Notes: generated by a model not told the origin, from the sequence alone. Shown: positions 23,798 to 35,402, counted from the first letter of the stretch. The stretch is DNA of 64,000 nucleotides from Bretschneidera sinensis (GCA_023935145.1 CM043698.1:79349001-79413000); one strand, 5' to 3'. Numbers and translations are program-made.

Positions 23798-24606
23798 TAT
23801 TGAAAATCACCTTAGGAATCCCAGATGGTGACCTTCAAACACCTAAGTCTAGAATGACTTATAATAAACAGCAATCAAACCAATCAAAGAAAGAACACAA
23901 GCAATTGTTATCAAGATTTGGCAAATGCCTATGTCCCCGTGAGCTCCTCCGAGCTCTCTACACTAAATCAATGGAGTTCTTATAATTACAGCAACACCTC
24001 CTCAAGAATCCTCTTGTTCTTGATACATAAAAAAAGAGAAAAGAAAGAAATAAGAACTAAGGGTTTCCATTAATTTTCCTTAAGAAAATTCCAATGAAAA
24101 AGCCCTTGAACCCCACTTCTTGAATGCTCTCTCTCACTTGAGACATCTCTGAAGATTTGAGAGTTTATCTCTCTCAACACTAGTCACTCTTGGAATGAGA
24201 CTCCTTCTTGTGTCTCTCTTGTGTTTAGTGTCTTTGTACTCTCACACATCATACATGATATTGCTCTTAGATGATCCTTTATATAGTGCAACCACTTCTT
24301 GAACCAATCTTGAAGTCAATCTCAACCCTTAGATCTTTATAACCAATCAATCATAGCCCTTCAACAAGTCTAAGTGATCCTGTGTGTTTTAACTAAGTCC
24401 CACCACCGTTCCAAAATGCTGATCAGAGTTCATCAAGTGTGCCTGGCACCGCGACCTAGAACAGGGCTAGCCGCAGTTCACAGCAGGGCACAAGTCCCCC
24501 ATCTGATGGCACCTCCCAGGACTTCCCCTCATGCTGGAGGCCATGGCGCACACCAGGCTGCTGAAGCTCCTCTTCCCACTGTTTAATCCTTAAACAAATC
24601 CCAATA
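23798..24606 (-). repeat. Copia-2 5' LTR
   Basis: It matches 18584-19449 along its length. The ends have decayed to TA..TA (TATTGAAAATC and CCCAATA). It is shorter in the GC-rich centre than the 3' LTR (809 versus 866 bp). Confidence 0.9.
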
Positions 24607-24635
24607 TATATATATATATATGTGTGCGTGTGTGA
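24607..24635. repeat. TA/TG microsatellite at Copia-2 border
   Basis: A run of TA followed by TGTGTGCGTGTGTG. It includes the right copy of the Copia-2 target repeat TATAT. Confidence 0.85.
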
Positions 24636-24674
24636 GAAACATGTCAAAAAGGGATTTGGTTAGACAAGAAAGAT

Positions 24675-26206
24675 GACCTGAGATACTTCAAGGGTATTAA
24701 AGTCGCTCTTATAAAGAGTTAAAAAGAAAGAGCTTTGGTGTAAATCGGGTTCGGCCAACCACACCCATTTATGCATAGGTTCATACTCTATATGTTTTGC
24801 TTAAGGTGTTTGACTAGGATATAATATAGGCGATGTGATAGCTTTGCAATCCTAACATTTGATTCCTTTTATGAATCTATTTTGCGAACATATGAGCATT
24901 CTTTGATGATATCCATATTCATATGCGAATTTATATTTCAAATTTCTTGTTTACATAACTTCTATTCGCATATGCTTGATGAGTGTTTGAAACCTAGGTT
25001 TGGTGCACTTAATGAGTGAATCATGTGAGGCCTAAAGTCGAAGAAAATTCGGATTCTTGACGTTAGGTTTGGGGGTAATTGACGTGAGGTGTTTTGAGCA
25101 TTGGAATACGGATGTGCGATGTGTACTTGATTTGCGTAATGAATTGTGAAATGTTGAGATTGTGAACATAATTGTGCATAAGATATCTAGATATGAGTCA
25201 TAATAAGAATTAAGGCATGAGGGTTTTGTTGATTTAAGTTTTTAGGTTTATTTTGTTTATGTTTTCTTTTAGTTTTCCTTGAGGACTAGCAAAATCTAGG
25301 TTTGGGGGTATTTGATGAACGAATATTTGTCCTAGTATTTTGTATGTTTTTCAAGTATTTATTTATATGTTTAGCTTAGGAATTTGTTACTTTGAGTTGT
25401 TTTTCATTGTTTTACAGGTTCACAAGCACCTGGAAAAGAGGACCTGAGATATTTCAAGGGTATTAAAGTCGCTCTTATAAAGAGTTAAAAAGAAAGAGCT
25501 TTGGTGTAAATCAGGTTCGGCTAACCACACCCATTTATGCATAGGTTCATACTCTATATGTTTTGCTTAAGGTGTTTGACTAGGATATAATATAGGTGAT
25601 GTGACAGCTTTGCAATCCTAACATTTGATTCCTTTTATGAGATTTATTTTGCGAACATATGAGCGTTCTTTGATGATATCCATATTCATATACGAATTTA
25701 TATTTCAAAAATCTTGTTTACATAACTTCTATTCGCATATGCTTGATGAGTGTTTGAAACCTAGGTTTGGTGCACTTAATGAGTGAATCATGTGAAGCCT
25801 AAAGTCGAAGAAAATTCGGATTCTTGACATTAGGTTTGGGGGTAATTGACGTGAGGTGTTTTGAGCATTGGAATACGGATGTGAGATGTGTACTTGATTT
25901 GCGTAATGAATTGTGAAATGTTGAGATTGTGAACATAATTGTGCATAAGATATCTAGATATGAGTCATAATAAGAATTAAGGCATGAGGGTTTTGTTGAT
26001 TTAAGTTTTTAGGTTTATTTTGTTTATGTTTTCTTTTAGTTTTCCTTGAGGACTAGCAAAATCTAGGTTTGGGGGTATTTGATGAACGAATATTTGTCCT
26101 AGTATTTTGTATGTTTTTCAAGTATTTATTTATATGTTTAGCTTAGAAATTTGTTACTTTGAGTTCTTTTTCATTGTTTTACAGGTTCACAAGCACTTGG
26201 AAAGGA
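24675..26206 (+). repeat. 766-bp direct tandem duplication (family C 3' UTR plus LTR start)
   Basis: 24675-25440 and 25441-about 26206 are nearly identical, both beginning GACCTGAGATA. Each holds the 3' UTR (with GGTTTGGGGGTAATTG), the tract TAGGTTTGGGGGTATT and the first 127 bases of the LTR (from 25313 and from 26080). The first LTR copy stops at CACCTGGAAAAG and jumps back to the 3' UTR. No coding frame is supported. Confidence 0.93.
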
Positions 26207-27817
26207 GTTTCACTAAATTGTCAGAATTGCCCATATAGATCAGTCATTTTTGCGGATTAAACTGTATTGATTCAGGAAGAACCAGAAGATAAGCCATATA
26301 TGCTTGGAAAGATTCGGATGTCTATTTTCTAAAGAATTTTACGACTCATAAATATAATTTTTTTTCTAGAGAAAGTTATGGTTGTTTTAGTAGACCAAGG
26401 TCAGGCTGTGCGTGATTTCAGTGTGGAAGAAGTGATTTTTGCAGATTAAACTGTATTGATTCAGAAAGAACCAGGAGATGAGCCATATAGCTTGGAAAGA
26501 TCCAGATGTCTATTTTCTAGAGAATTTACATCTTATAAATATGATTTTTCTAGAGAAAGTTATGGCAGTTTTAGTAGATAAAGGTCAGGTTGTGCATAAT
26601 TCAGTGTGGCAGAAATGAAGGAGCTATTAAATTCTGATTTTTTTTGGGGATTTGCACGGGGTCGACAACAGCACAACCGTACCAGTTCTGGACAGAAAAA
26701 ATTTGGCCTGGACAGCAGCAAACACAGGGCCTGGATAGCAGCAGAACTGGGCCTAGACAGCAGCAGAAGCACACGGCCCGAACAAAAACCCTAGGGCGAC
26801 TTTTCTGTCTACAAAGTCGTCTCCATACAGCTATATATAGGAATTTTAGACTCAGAGAAGAGGGGAGACGATGGTAGTTCTTGGAGAGATATTATCAAGA
26901 GGAGTTTTGGGAGATTGAAGGAGGTGACGATTTCTTTCATCAAGACGGCTTATCAAGAGATTGAAGACGATGATCAATCGCTTCAAGACTTTGAGGATTC
27001 ATCTTATAATTTGGAAAGAAATTCTATCTTTGCTCCTTTTTTTCCTTCAATATGCTTATAACCCTAGTATTTGAATTCTGTGATTGGGATTTGAACATGA
27101 GTGGCGGAACGCATTGTTGGGCGTTTGGCTTAGCTGCCTTGATTGTTTTGGATATTTTGGTGGATTTAGTTTTATGAAATTTTTCAGATTATTTCTTATT
27201 CAATATCATTCATACCTTTGATTATTGCTTGTGGATTGGCCATCTATTATTGATAGTCAAGGTTAATATTCAAGATTAGGTTAAGGACAAATCATCTAGA
27301 CCTAATTAAGCTTTCTTGAATAGGAATTTAAATCAGGATTCAAATCAAATTGTGATTTAGGTGGTATCGTTTTCCTTATACTTAATTTAACTAATTAATT
27401 GATGAACACGATCCATGGGATTTAATTAATTAGTTATAAATTGAGAATAAACACGATCAATGGCATTCTCTAGTCTTAGCAGAAATACCAATAGTCTTGG
27501 ATGTTGATTAATTCTTTATATTCACCAAATGTTCCAATTCGTGATTAGATAGCAAGCTAAACTCCCAATTGTTCTCATTTATCATACTCATCTCTTCATA
27601 ATTCATTTTGTTTAATTGTTTTTAGTTCAATTTTCTCTTCACCAATCTTTTAATTAGAGTGTTTAGGATTTCATTTTAGAGTTTGTTTTAGTAATTTTAA
27701 GAAAGTAATTTAGGATTTAAACCACTACAATTCCTTGAGAGATCGACCTCGAGAGTAAAGTCATCGCAATACTATTTGTGATTCGTGCACTTGTGAGCAT
27801 TTAAAATTTGCATATCA
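26080..27817 (+). repeat. Family C 3' LTR, plus orientation
   Basis: It runs from TGATGAACGAATATTTG to TTTGCATATCA and is preceded by the tract TAGGTTTGGGGGTATT, so it is a 3' LTR. It is the inverse of 13666-15313. It contains a tandem duplication (26246-26625) and a GC-rich block of CTGGACAGCAGCA words (26690-26790). Its right border falls in the integrase end of Gypsy-E; the flanking bases (TAATT) do not match those at 13661-13665 (GCGGG). Confidence 0.88.
26246..26625 (+). repeat. About 187-bp tandem duplication inside family C LTR
   Basis: Two copies of the module TTTTTGCRGATTAAACTGTATT ... AGAGAAAGTTATGG ... TTTTAGTAGA, at about 26246-26432 and 26433-26625, have diverged slightly. Single copies are present in the other family C LTR and in the Athila-A and -B LTRs. 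Confidence 0.85.
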
Positions 27818-27819
27818 TA

Positions 27820-28642
27820 ATTTCTTCAACATTCTTATTCTGCCACGGAACTTAAACTAATGAAATTATTTTATTATATAGGATTTGTTCTTTTTGTCAA
27901 AAATTCTCACTGGTACTTGTATATAAGCCCAAACTTTATGAATTTCTATAGCTTAGCTCGAAATATTATAATATTCATCATGTAAACACTTTCTTAAAAG
28001 TGAATCATGAAATACATTATATAAATGGTTTAATTCTAGAGGCAAATCCAGGCTACTCACAACTAGCCCAACTTTCTCAACAACCTCATAGGGTCCCACA
28101 TACCTCGGATTCAACTTTCTTTTCCTGTTTAAATCTCAATACACCTTTTCATTGAGATATTTTCAATATACCCAATCACCTACTTGAAATGCAATAGGCT
28201 TTCTTTTATTATCAGCATAGTTATTCGGTCTACTCTATGCTGCTTTACGGTTCTCTCTTATCAATTTGATCCTCTCAGTTGTTAACTCAATAATTGATTG
28301 ACCAAATATATTTCTCTCTCCAATTTCTTCCCAGCATATAGGAGTTCTACACCTCCTACCATACAATGTCTCAATCGTTGTCATCCCAATACTAGTTTTA
28401 TGCTGATTATTATAAGCAATTTCAATTAATGGCATGTAAGCATCCCAACTTACTGACAAACTCATCACATTTGCCCTTACTATATCTTCTAGTACTCTAA
28501 TAATCCTTTCTGTCTGAGCATGAAAATTTATATTAAATTGCAACTGTAAACCCATGGCTTTCTGAAAGCCTCTCCAAAACCAAGATGTAAATCTAGCATC
28601 TCTATTTGACACTATGCTTAATGGTGCTCCATACAACCTCAC
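27820..28642 (-). pseudogene. Gypsy-E integrase core and C-terminal domain
   Basis: The frame 28235-28642 shows LYGAPLSIVSNRDARFTSWF (catalytic Asp), a block near HAQTERIIRVLEDIVRA where the catalytic Glu lies, and PLIEIAYNNQHKTSIGMT. The rest, 27820-28234, reads through stops as YADNKRKPIAFQVGDWVY, KLNPRYVGPYEVVEKVG and NVFHDSLLRK. This is the GPF/Y-type integrase end of chromoviruses. No clear chromodomain remains before the break. Confidence 0.88.
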
Positions 28643-28882
28643 AATCTCAGCTCTTCAATCCTGATCACTATAAATTCTGTCTTATCCTCTATACATCTTA
28701 TTGTTACTTGGTTGCATCGAATCTACATCATCATGTACCTTTCTCAATATCTTCTTTCTCAACTCTGCATCATTGGGAACACAAATCCATGTTCCAATAC
28801 CAAAATACCCTTATTTCAAAATTTGAACTCAAAATGTTTTCTAGTAAGCACTCAATGCTTAATCTTTTCTATCTCTTCATCT

Positions 28883-29554
28883 CTACCTTGCATCTCTAAA
28901 ACATTTTACTATGGATGACTGTACAACCATATTCGTTAACCATGATCCTCTATCACTAATATTCAACTTCATTATTATCTCTCTTAAATCTATCATCAAT
29001 TTCACATCAGGACTCCCAATAGCAATTAACCTTCTTGTAAACTTTCTACTCAATGCATTAGCTATCACCTTCGCTTTTTCTAAATGATAGTGAATTGTAC
29101 AATCATAGTTACTAATCAACTCCATCCATCATCTTTGCCTCAAATTCAACTCTCTCTGGTTAGGTAAGTATGTTAAACTCTTATAACCCATGAATATCTC
29201 ATAATGGCTCCATAAAGATGATGTCTCCAATCTTTAAAGTGAACACTATAGCAGCCAACTCTAAGTCATGAGTAGGGTAATTTCTATCATGAATCTTCAA
29301 TTGCCTAGAAGTATGGACCATAGCTTTCCTATGATACACATATCCCAATCATTGATGTGACGCATCATTATACACCACAAATCCTTCATCACTATAAGGA
29401 AACACCAAAACTGGAGTTGTAGTCAATTTCTCCTTTAGTAATTGGAAATTTTTCTCACATTTCCCTCACTATACAAATCTCACCTCTTTCCTGGTCAGTC
29501 TATTCAACAGTATTTCAATAATAGAAAAATTCTAAAACAATCTTCTATAATAAC
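28883..29554 (-). pseudogene. Gypsy-E RNase H region
   Basis: 28883-29125 encodes ISNYDCTIHYHLEKAKVIANALSRKF, the end of the gypsy RNase H (normally YDCTI.YHPGKANVVADALSRK). Decayed RNase H sequence extends to 29554, where the hAT element begins. Confidence 0.85.
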
Positions 29555-30697
29555 CAGTGTTTTCAGAGGCGAGGGCGTTTTGTCTCAATGAGGCAAGGTG
29601 TAAGCCCCGAGACATTGAGGCGTAAGCCTTTTGAAACGTTGGGGTGTTTTGATTAAAACAATATTAATTAAATTATAAAAATATTAAAAAATTAAAATAA
29701 TATAAATTAATTAATTATCAATAAATTTTACTAACTTAAGACCTATGAATTAAGATTTATCCATATTTACAACTGTTTTTTTTTCGTCCATTGTTACTAG
29801 TCAACAATCAATGACCGAAAAAACTGTTGTTTAAGCGAAGTTGATAAACGTGATTTAAAAGAGGAATACATTAAACCAAACACAGTTACAAAAAAATCTG
29901 TTTTAAACCACGGTTTAAAAAAACTTTACCATAATTAAGCAAAAGCCAGGGTCCTCTCACTGACACAAGTCATGATTCAATCTATAGTTAAGCAAAAGCC
30001 AGCGTCCCTTGTGTTAAACAGTTAAACCATTAAATCTGTTGCTATACACATGGAGGTTCTATACCCATTTTTCCCTTTCCCTCTCTCTCTCTCTCCTTGT
30101 ACTGTTTCTTTATCTTTTGAGTCTTTGACCCATCCTTTCACTGTACTACTACACAAGGGCAAAAAAAAAAAAAAGGCTGACACCTCGTGCTGTAGAGGAC
30201 ACCATTTTCTATCTTGTTTTTCCATTTTGTATCATCGCCAAACAGCACCGTCTCTAGTATAAGCGGCAAGCGAAGAAAGAGGGACCCTATTGGAGATGAA
30301 ACTGAGGCCGAGAGAACTTTTTGCTCTCGTGGTGGCGACAGCGACGACGAAGACGGCGGAAATGGCGACGCTTGTTTTCATATGAGAAACGGTATGGCTA
30401 TCTCTACTCCAATACATTCTTCTCATCTTGTTTTCATTTCTCTTAGTTTTTTATAGAACCTTTTAGCTATTTGATAAAATGCCTAAGTGATTTTTTGGGT
30501 TACAGAAGAAAAAAAAATAGCATTGGGCGTACACCCAGATGCCCAGGGCATCAAAGGCGTACGCCCCGGGTCTGGGAGAATGCTCAGACCCAAAAAACGT
30601 GCGCCCAGTGATACTTTTACCCTAGGATTCACACCCTGGGGCATGTTGGCCTGAAAATGCCTCCAGGCACGCCTTGGAAATGCCTCTAAAAACACTG
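29555..30697. mobile_element. hAT-type DNA transposon, non-autonomous, intact ends
   Basis: Terminal inverted repeats are CAGTGTTTTCAGAGGCG at the left and, on the other strand at the right, CAGTGTTTTTAGAGGC. Both sides are flanked by the identical 8-bp sequence ATAATAAC (29547-29554 and 30698-30705), the duplication length characteristic of hAT elements. GC-rich subterminal repeats with GGCG/CGCC words lie at both ends (29570-29640 and 30525-30690), as in many plant hAT families. There is no transposase frame in its 1143 bp. It is inserted in the RT/RNase H part of Gypsy-E and is therefore younger than that element. Confidence 0.95.
30050..30456 (+). other. Possible captured host gene fragment inside the hAT element
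   Basis: The stretch contains a CT-rich leader-like run (30065-30100), then an open frame with KRRKRDPIGDETEAER and the acidic run GGDSDDEDGGNGDA (30214-30456), followed by ACGGTATGGC, which could be a splice donor (near 30391). The codon and base composition is GC-richer than the surroundings. It looks like the 5' end of a plant gene carried by a DNA transposon, but I do not recognise the gene and cannot confirm transcription. Confidence 0.4.
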
Positions 30698-31191
30698 ATA
30701 ATAACTAGCTAACCCCAAGAAGATTCTAATCTCAATCACATTAGTTGGTCTCTCCCAACTTAACATTGCCTCTACCTTTTGTGGATCAACTGTTATGCCA
30801 TTTCTTAATTTTACATGTTCCAAGAAAGTTATTTTATTCAGCCAACACTCACACTTAGAGAATTTTGCATATAATCTCTCTCTCCTCAGAATCTCCAACA
30901 CAATTTTTAAATGTTTTGCATGCTCTTCCTTAGTCTTAGAATACACCAAGATGTTATCGATGAACACGACCACAAGATTATCAAGAAACGGTTCAGACAT
31001 TTTTATTCATTAAGTCCATGAATGTTTTTTGGAACATTAGTCAATCCAAATGACATCATAAGAAGCTTATGACCATAACATGTCCTAAAAGCAGTCTTAG
31101 GCACTTCTCCCTTCTCTATCCTCAATTGGCGATAACCTGATCTTAGGTTTATCTTAGAAAACACTCCCCCTCCTTGCAACTGCTCAAACAA
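30698..31191 (-). pseudogene. Gypsy-E reverse transcriptase
   Basis: 31003-31191 encodes [19 protein letters not shown] and [13 protein letters not shown] (normally DL.SGYHQ and FGLTNAPATF). 30686-31000 encodes VVVFIDNILVYSK, where the catalytic YxDD has become F-I-D-N, then EEHAKHLKIVLEILR, FSKCECWL and the start of the connection (FLGLASYYQ). A one-frame break separates the two. Loss of the second catalytic Asp would inactivate it. Confidence 0.92.
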
Positions 31192-31741
31192 TTTATTTAT
31201 CCTGGGTAAAAGATATTTGATCTTATTAAACTATTAGTAGTCTATACACAATCTCATCGTTCCAATTTCCTCCTTCACGAACAACACAGGGGCTCCCCAA
31301 ATACGTTAGGTCTGATAAATTGTTTATCTAAAAATTCTTGAACTTTAAATTCTCTTAACTCAATAGATGTCACTCTTGCAGGGTGCTATTAAATATATAT
31401 GATGAACCTGGTATCACATCAATAGAGAAATTTAATCTCCCTACTGGGAGGCAACCTAGACAACTCATCAAGAAATACATCAAAAAAATCTGTCACTACT
31501 AAGATTTCTTCTAACTTCCTATTTTCCTTTTTAGAATTCATTGTGTATGCCAATTACTCCTCACAACCCTTCTTTAACCATCTCCTAGTGGTCAGAGCAA
31601 AATAAGATAGTTCAAGAGTATCTTATGTTCTCCTTGAAAGTTAAACTCCTCATGTCCATATCTTGAACACTACCTTCTTTCTAGAACAATCAACCCAAGC
31701 GTAATATGTCGACAACCAATTCATTCTCAAAATAAATGAAA

Positions 31742-31978
31742 TTATATCATATTCAAAGATAATAAATCAGCTTCAGATTCTCTATCACTGATACGAATCA
31801 CATAACCCTTGTAAACATTTATGATTATCATTCTATCTCTAGTGGGAACTTCAACAAAAATATTTTGCATCAAAGGACTAATACATACTTCAATAGACTT
31901 CATATGAATACTGGATGCAAAAGAATGGGTTGCACTAAGATCAACCAACATTGATATGTCCACCTTCTCTACACACAA
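31742..31978 (-). pseudogene. Gypsy-E protease remnant
   Basis: A frame of 78 codons contains SMLVDLSATHSFAS, the retropepsin region of plant gypsy elements (normally LVDSGATHSF); D-S-G has become D-L-S. The gap 31192-31741 carries decayed RT N-terminal sequence with stops. Confidence 0.82.
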
Positions 31979-32289
31979 AGCACTTCAAATTTTTGACAAT
32001 TCTAGGATAAATATCTTATCTGAATACATCTATAACAAACTCTTATCTCTCGAGCATACATCAGATTACCACTTCCCCTTGGTGGCATACTTACTTCCTT
32101 TGCCATGACTCTCAGTTCTCATAACCTGTCTCTCAAATCTAAGGGTCCTACTGATATTGCTCTGAGCTGCAGAAGCAACAAATCCTACTTGCCTCAACTC
32201 TGTACTACAGTTTCTTGTAACAAGGAACATCTCCTCTGGGTGGTCTCCCACCCTGCACACTCATACTGGTATCACCTATGGATTCCTCA

Positions 32290-33060
32290 AATCTAGACTT
32301 CTTCTGCCAATTCCTTCTTCCTTTAAATTCCATCACATCCTTCTCCATCTGAAGTGTTATATCCACTAATTTGATATAATTCATATGCCTTATGTAAGAT
32401 AGTTTTGATCAAATCTTAAAACATAGTTCATCTATGAACCTCTTACACTTATTCTCCTCTAGTTCTACCATTTTCGGTACAACCATTGATAAGACCATAA
32501 ATTTGCTATCATACTGAGCCACAGTCAACACATTTGTCTCAAATAAATAAAATATCTATCTTGTTGGGCTCTAAAGGTCTAAGGAAAGTATTTATCAAGG
32601 AAAACCTCCTTAAACCTATTCCAGGTTAAAGATCTATCAACATCTGCACTTACCCTGGGAAGAGTATTCTCTCAACATTCTAAAGCTTCTCTTTCTAACT
32701 CAAACGAAGCAAAGGCAACCATATGCCTATCAGTTACTGGTAAAATACTAAATAATCTCTCTGCATGTTTCTCTCAAAACTCAGGCTTAAAAGGATTCAT
32801 AGATCCTTTAAACAACATTTACCATAAATCTAACAAAACAATCTCTCTGCATCTCGTGCATAAACTCACTTTTCCACTTTTGAACATTTACCATTACTGG
32901 ATTTACAACAACCTCAAGCATTGCTCTAGCCTGTTCATCAAGTCTATGTTATAGGCTACCAACTCTATCATCTGTTACATTTATTTTCTCAAGAGCATGT
33001 GTAAGGGCTTAATTTAACTCATCTCTTTCAACTTCAGATTCTTTCATACTTTCACTAATA
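32290..33060 (-). pseudogene. Gypsy-E gag remnant
   Basis: With stops read through, the minus strand gives ILPVTDRHMVAFASFELERE, SLTWNRFKEVFLDKYFP and MVELEENKCKRFIDEL, all typical of the Retrotrans_gag domain of plant chromoviruses. Further toward 32060 come basic residues and a degenerate zinc-knuckle region (CFVCREGGH). There is no continuous frame. Confidence 0.75.
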
Positions 33061-33280
33061 TCAATTATACAATCAACACATTCCTTTTTAGGAGCCACAG
33101 ATTCAAACTCGACCTCGACTTGTCAAAATATTGGGGGCCTACCACGCCCTCTCAAATCAAACAACTCTAATTCTAGCTCTAGCACATCAACGTGTCATCC
33201 TTAGACTATTAAAATATAATTTATTTTAATCTTCCACTTTCTTACTTTTTATGTAGTCTACAAAATCATAAAACCTAATA

Positions 33281-33291
33281 CTCTGATACCA
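33281..33291 (-). other. Gypsy-E primer-binding site
   Basis: The minus strand reads TGGTATCAGAG, matching the initiator tRNA-Met 3' end, a few bases from the LTR end at 33296. Confidence 0.9.
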
Positions 33292-33295
33292 AAAT

Positions 33296-35402
33296 TGTAA
33301 CAACCCATCCTAGGTTGGCCACCCCCGAGACGGTGTCATCACATTTTGAAAATCCCAGCACAACACGTATATACAACAATAAAAATAACACCAATAAAAA
33401 ATTTTACATCAATCCTCAACCCTCAAAATAGGAGATACATCATTCTGATTTTGACTTAAACATTTTACACAACGTAATATGCATGAATATTTACAAATAA
33501 ATTTTTTTATTTTATTTTCTCATTAATCTGAGGATGTGGACACGTACATGGCTTACAAATAATGATTTCATCTGAACCTCAACTCACAAAACTATTTGTC
33601 ATGATTGCTGCCTGAAATCATTGTACAATGAGAGGTGAGCTTCATAAGCTCAGTGAATTAAATTTACTAGAAGCACTCAATTTGTATAAATGGTATTTCA
33701 CTATTAAATCAATTATATTTCACATAACTTGATAATTGCATTCTATTATCACTACACATATCATAAGTCTCATTCTATATCAATCTCTTCTTCTTATATA
33801 TTAGTTCACCTTAAGACCATCAATTATCTTATAATTACCTCGTAATGAGGTTCACAGCATAAAGTATACCATTTAGATTGTTCTTATCTTATCATACTTC
33901 TATGTTTCTTTCTCACCATAACTGACTCTCTATGAGACTCATTCACCTATAAATAAAATTCACAATAACAAACAACACTTCAACATATCAGTAATGTAAT
34001 CAATATTTAAAACATATACAATGCATGAATTATTATTAGGGAACGTTTTTCCATATACCAACATGTTTTTATCTTAGACTGGCCCCTCCCAGTTCTTTTA
34101 TTTTCAGCATATACAAGCTGTCACGGTATTTATTTTCAGCATATACCGACTGTCATAGTTTTTTTCAATTAGACTGACCCCCTCCCGGTTCTTTTATTTA
34201 ATGCATATATATATAAACAATAATATGAAATATGCATAAGAACAATAACATAAAAACAAACATGAATTCAAATATTTAAATTGCCTATCCTGATTATTCT
34301 CAAATTATTATTAAAAAAAATTCTTCTCATCATAAATCAAATCAAATCATCCATCATAGATTGTTAAGATCCACTAAATTTCATCTCCTCATAATTCGTA
34401 TCAGCACATCAACCATAGCTCATCAAGAATTTCACTTATCACTTTTATTATTAAATCAACTTATTATTCCAAAAATATTATTTCTCACCTAATAATTTTC
34501 TAAATGTCCAAAATTTCTATCATACCTATCAATCAATTTTTTCATCTACCGCTAAAGCATAAGTCAATAATTTATTTTAATATTATCACTAGATATTTCA
34601 TATTTATCTTGATTACTTAAAGTATATCTAACTCACCACATAGCACTTAGGGCTACACGTGGATCATCTCCTTGCCTTTCTTGCTCCTCTCAGCAATTTT
34701 CCCTAGTTGCTGATCGTCAACACCAGACATAATATTTATATTAAATTTCTAATTTATTCTTTAATTCTTCCTAATTTACACCCTTTGAGAATTCCCACTT
34801 TGAATTCCGGAAAATTTTATGTATGCTAAATTTCAAAAATAAACTTTATGTTATTACCTTATGTTTTTTTTAGCGCTTCCCGTGGTTCTCTATAAAATTC
34901 TTTCATAAATCCCTTCAAAAATTTGTTTTTTCAACATTTCTTTCGGTCTCCAATTGTTTAAAGAGATATAGTAGTTTGAATTTGTAAAAAGAAGAAACTA
35001 AACAAGATTTGGAAATGAATAAATAAAAGAAGAAAAACTAAACTGTTTTTATATAAAAAAATTTAAAACTCAGCACCCACTTCCCCCCCAATTCTCAAGC
35101 TGCCACAATTTGGCTACCTGTAAAACATGCAAGCCTTCTTTGTTCTTTTGGCAGTAGGTGGTAACACCTGCTGTGACGTTCTTTTTCTTTTTGTAAACAT
35201 AACTTTTCTTTTCTTTTCTTATTTTCCAAGCTGGAAACATCCAAATTTTTTTTATTTTCTTTGTAACTGCGACTCCACGCGTTCATTTTTTTTAAGAATT
35301 GTTTTATTAAAATAATAAACTTTTCATACATATTTTATTTTAATTTCATGTCATTTTATTAAATTACTTTTTTACCCTTACTTTACGAATACGGGTATTA
35401 CA
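33296..35402 (-). repeat. Gypsy-E 5' LTR
   Basis: On the minus strand it starts TGTAATACCCGTATTCG and ends GGTTGTTACA. It is 2107 bp. Internal near-repeats at 34080-34200 contain CAGCATATAC..CTGTCA and GACTGRCCCCTCCCRGTTC. No second LTR is in the window, so age cannot be judged. Confidence 0.85.

Larger units (their letters stand above)
18584..24606 (-). mobile_element. Copia-2: full-length but degenerate Ty1/copia element
   Basis: Complete minus-strand element with 5' LTR 23798-24606, 3' LTR 18584-19449 and flanking 5-bp direct repeats TATAT (18579-18583 and 24607-24611). The repeat is low-complexity but correctly placed. The interior contains gag, CCHC knuckle, PR, IN, RT and RNase H in copia order, cut by many stops and frameshifts. 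The gag start codon position reads ATT instead of ATG (near 23552). It belongs to the same family as Copia-1. Confidence 0.93.
27818..35402 (-). mobile_element. Gypsy-E: decayed Ty3/gypsy chromovirus-like element, 3' end missing
   Basis: Minus-strand order from the right: 5' LTR (33296-35402), primer-binding site (33281-33291), gag (about 32290-33060), protease (31742-31978), RT (30698-31191), RNase H (28883-29554), integrase (27820-28642). PR-RT-RH-IN is the gypsy order. The family C LTR cuts the 3' end at 27817. A hAT transposon (29555-30697) sits between the RT and RNase H parts. All domains carry stops, so it is inactive. Confidence 0.92.

Noticed and set aside
13666..27817. One composite transposon bounded by inverted LTRs
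   Set aside because: Flanking bases GCGGG and TAATT do not match, and both ends are 3' ends, so a single insertion is not supported.
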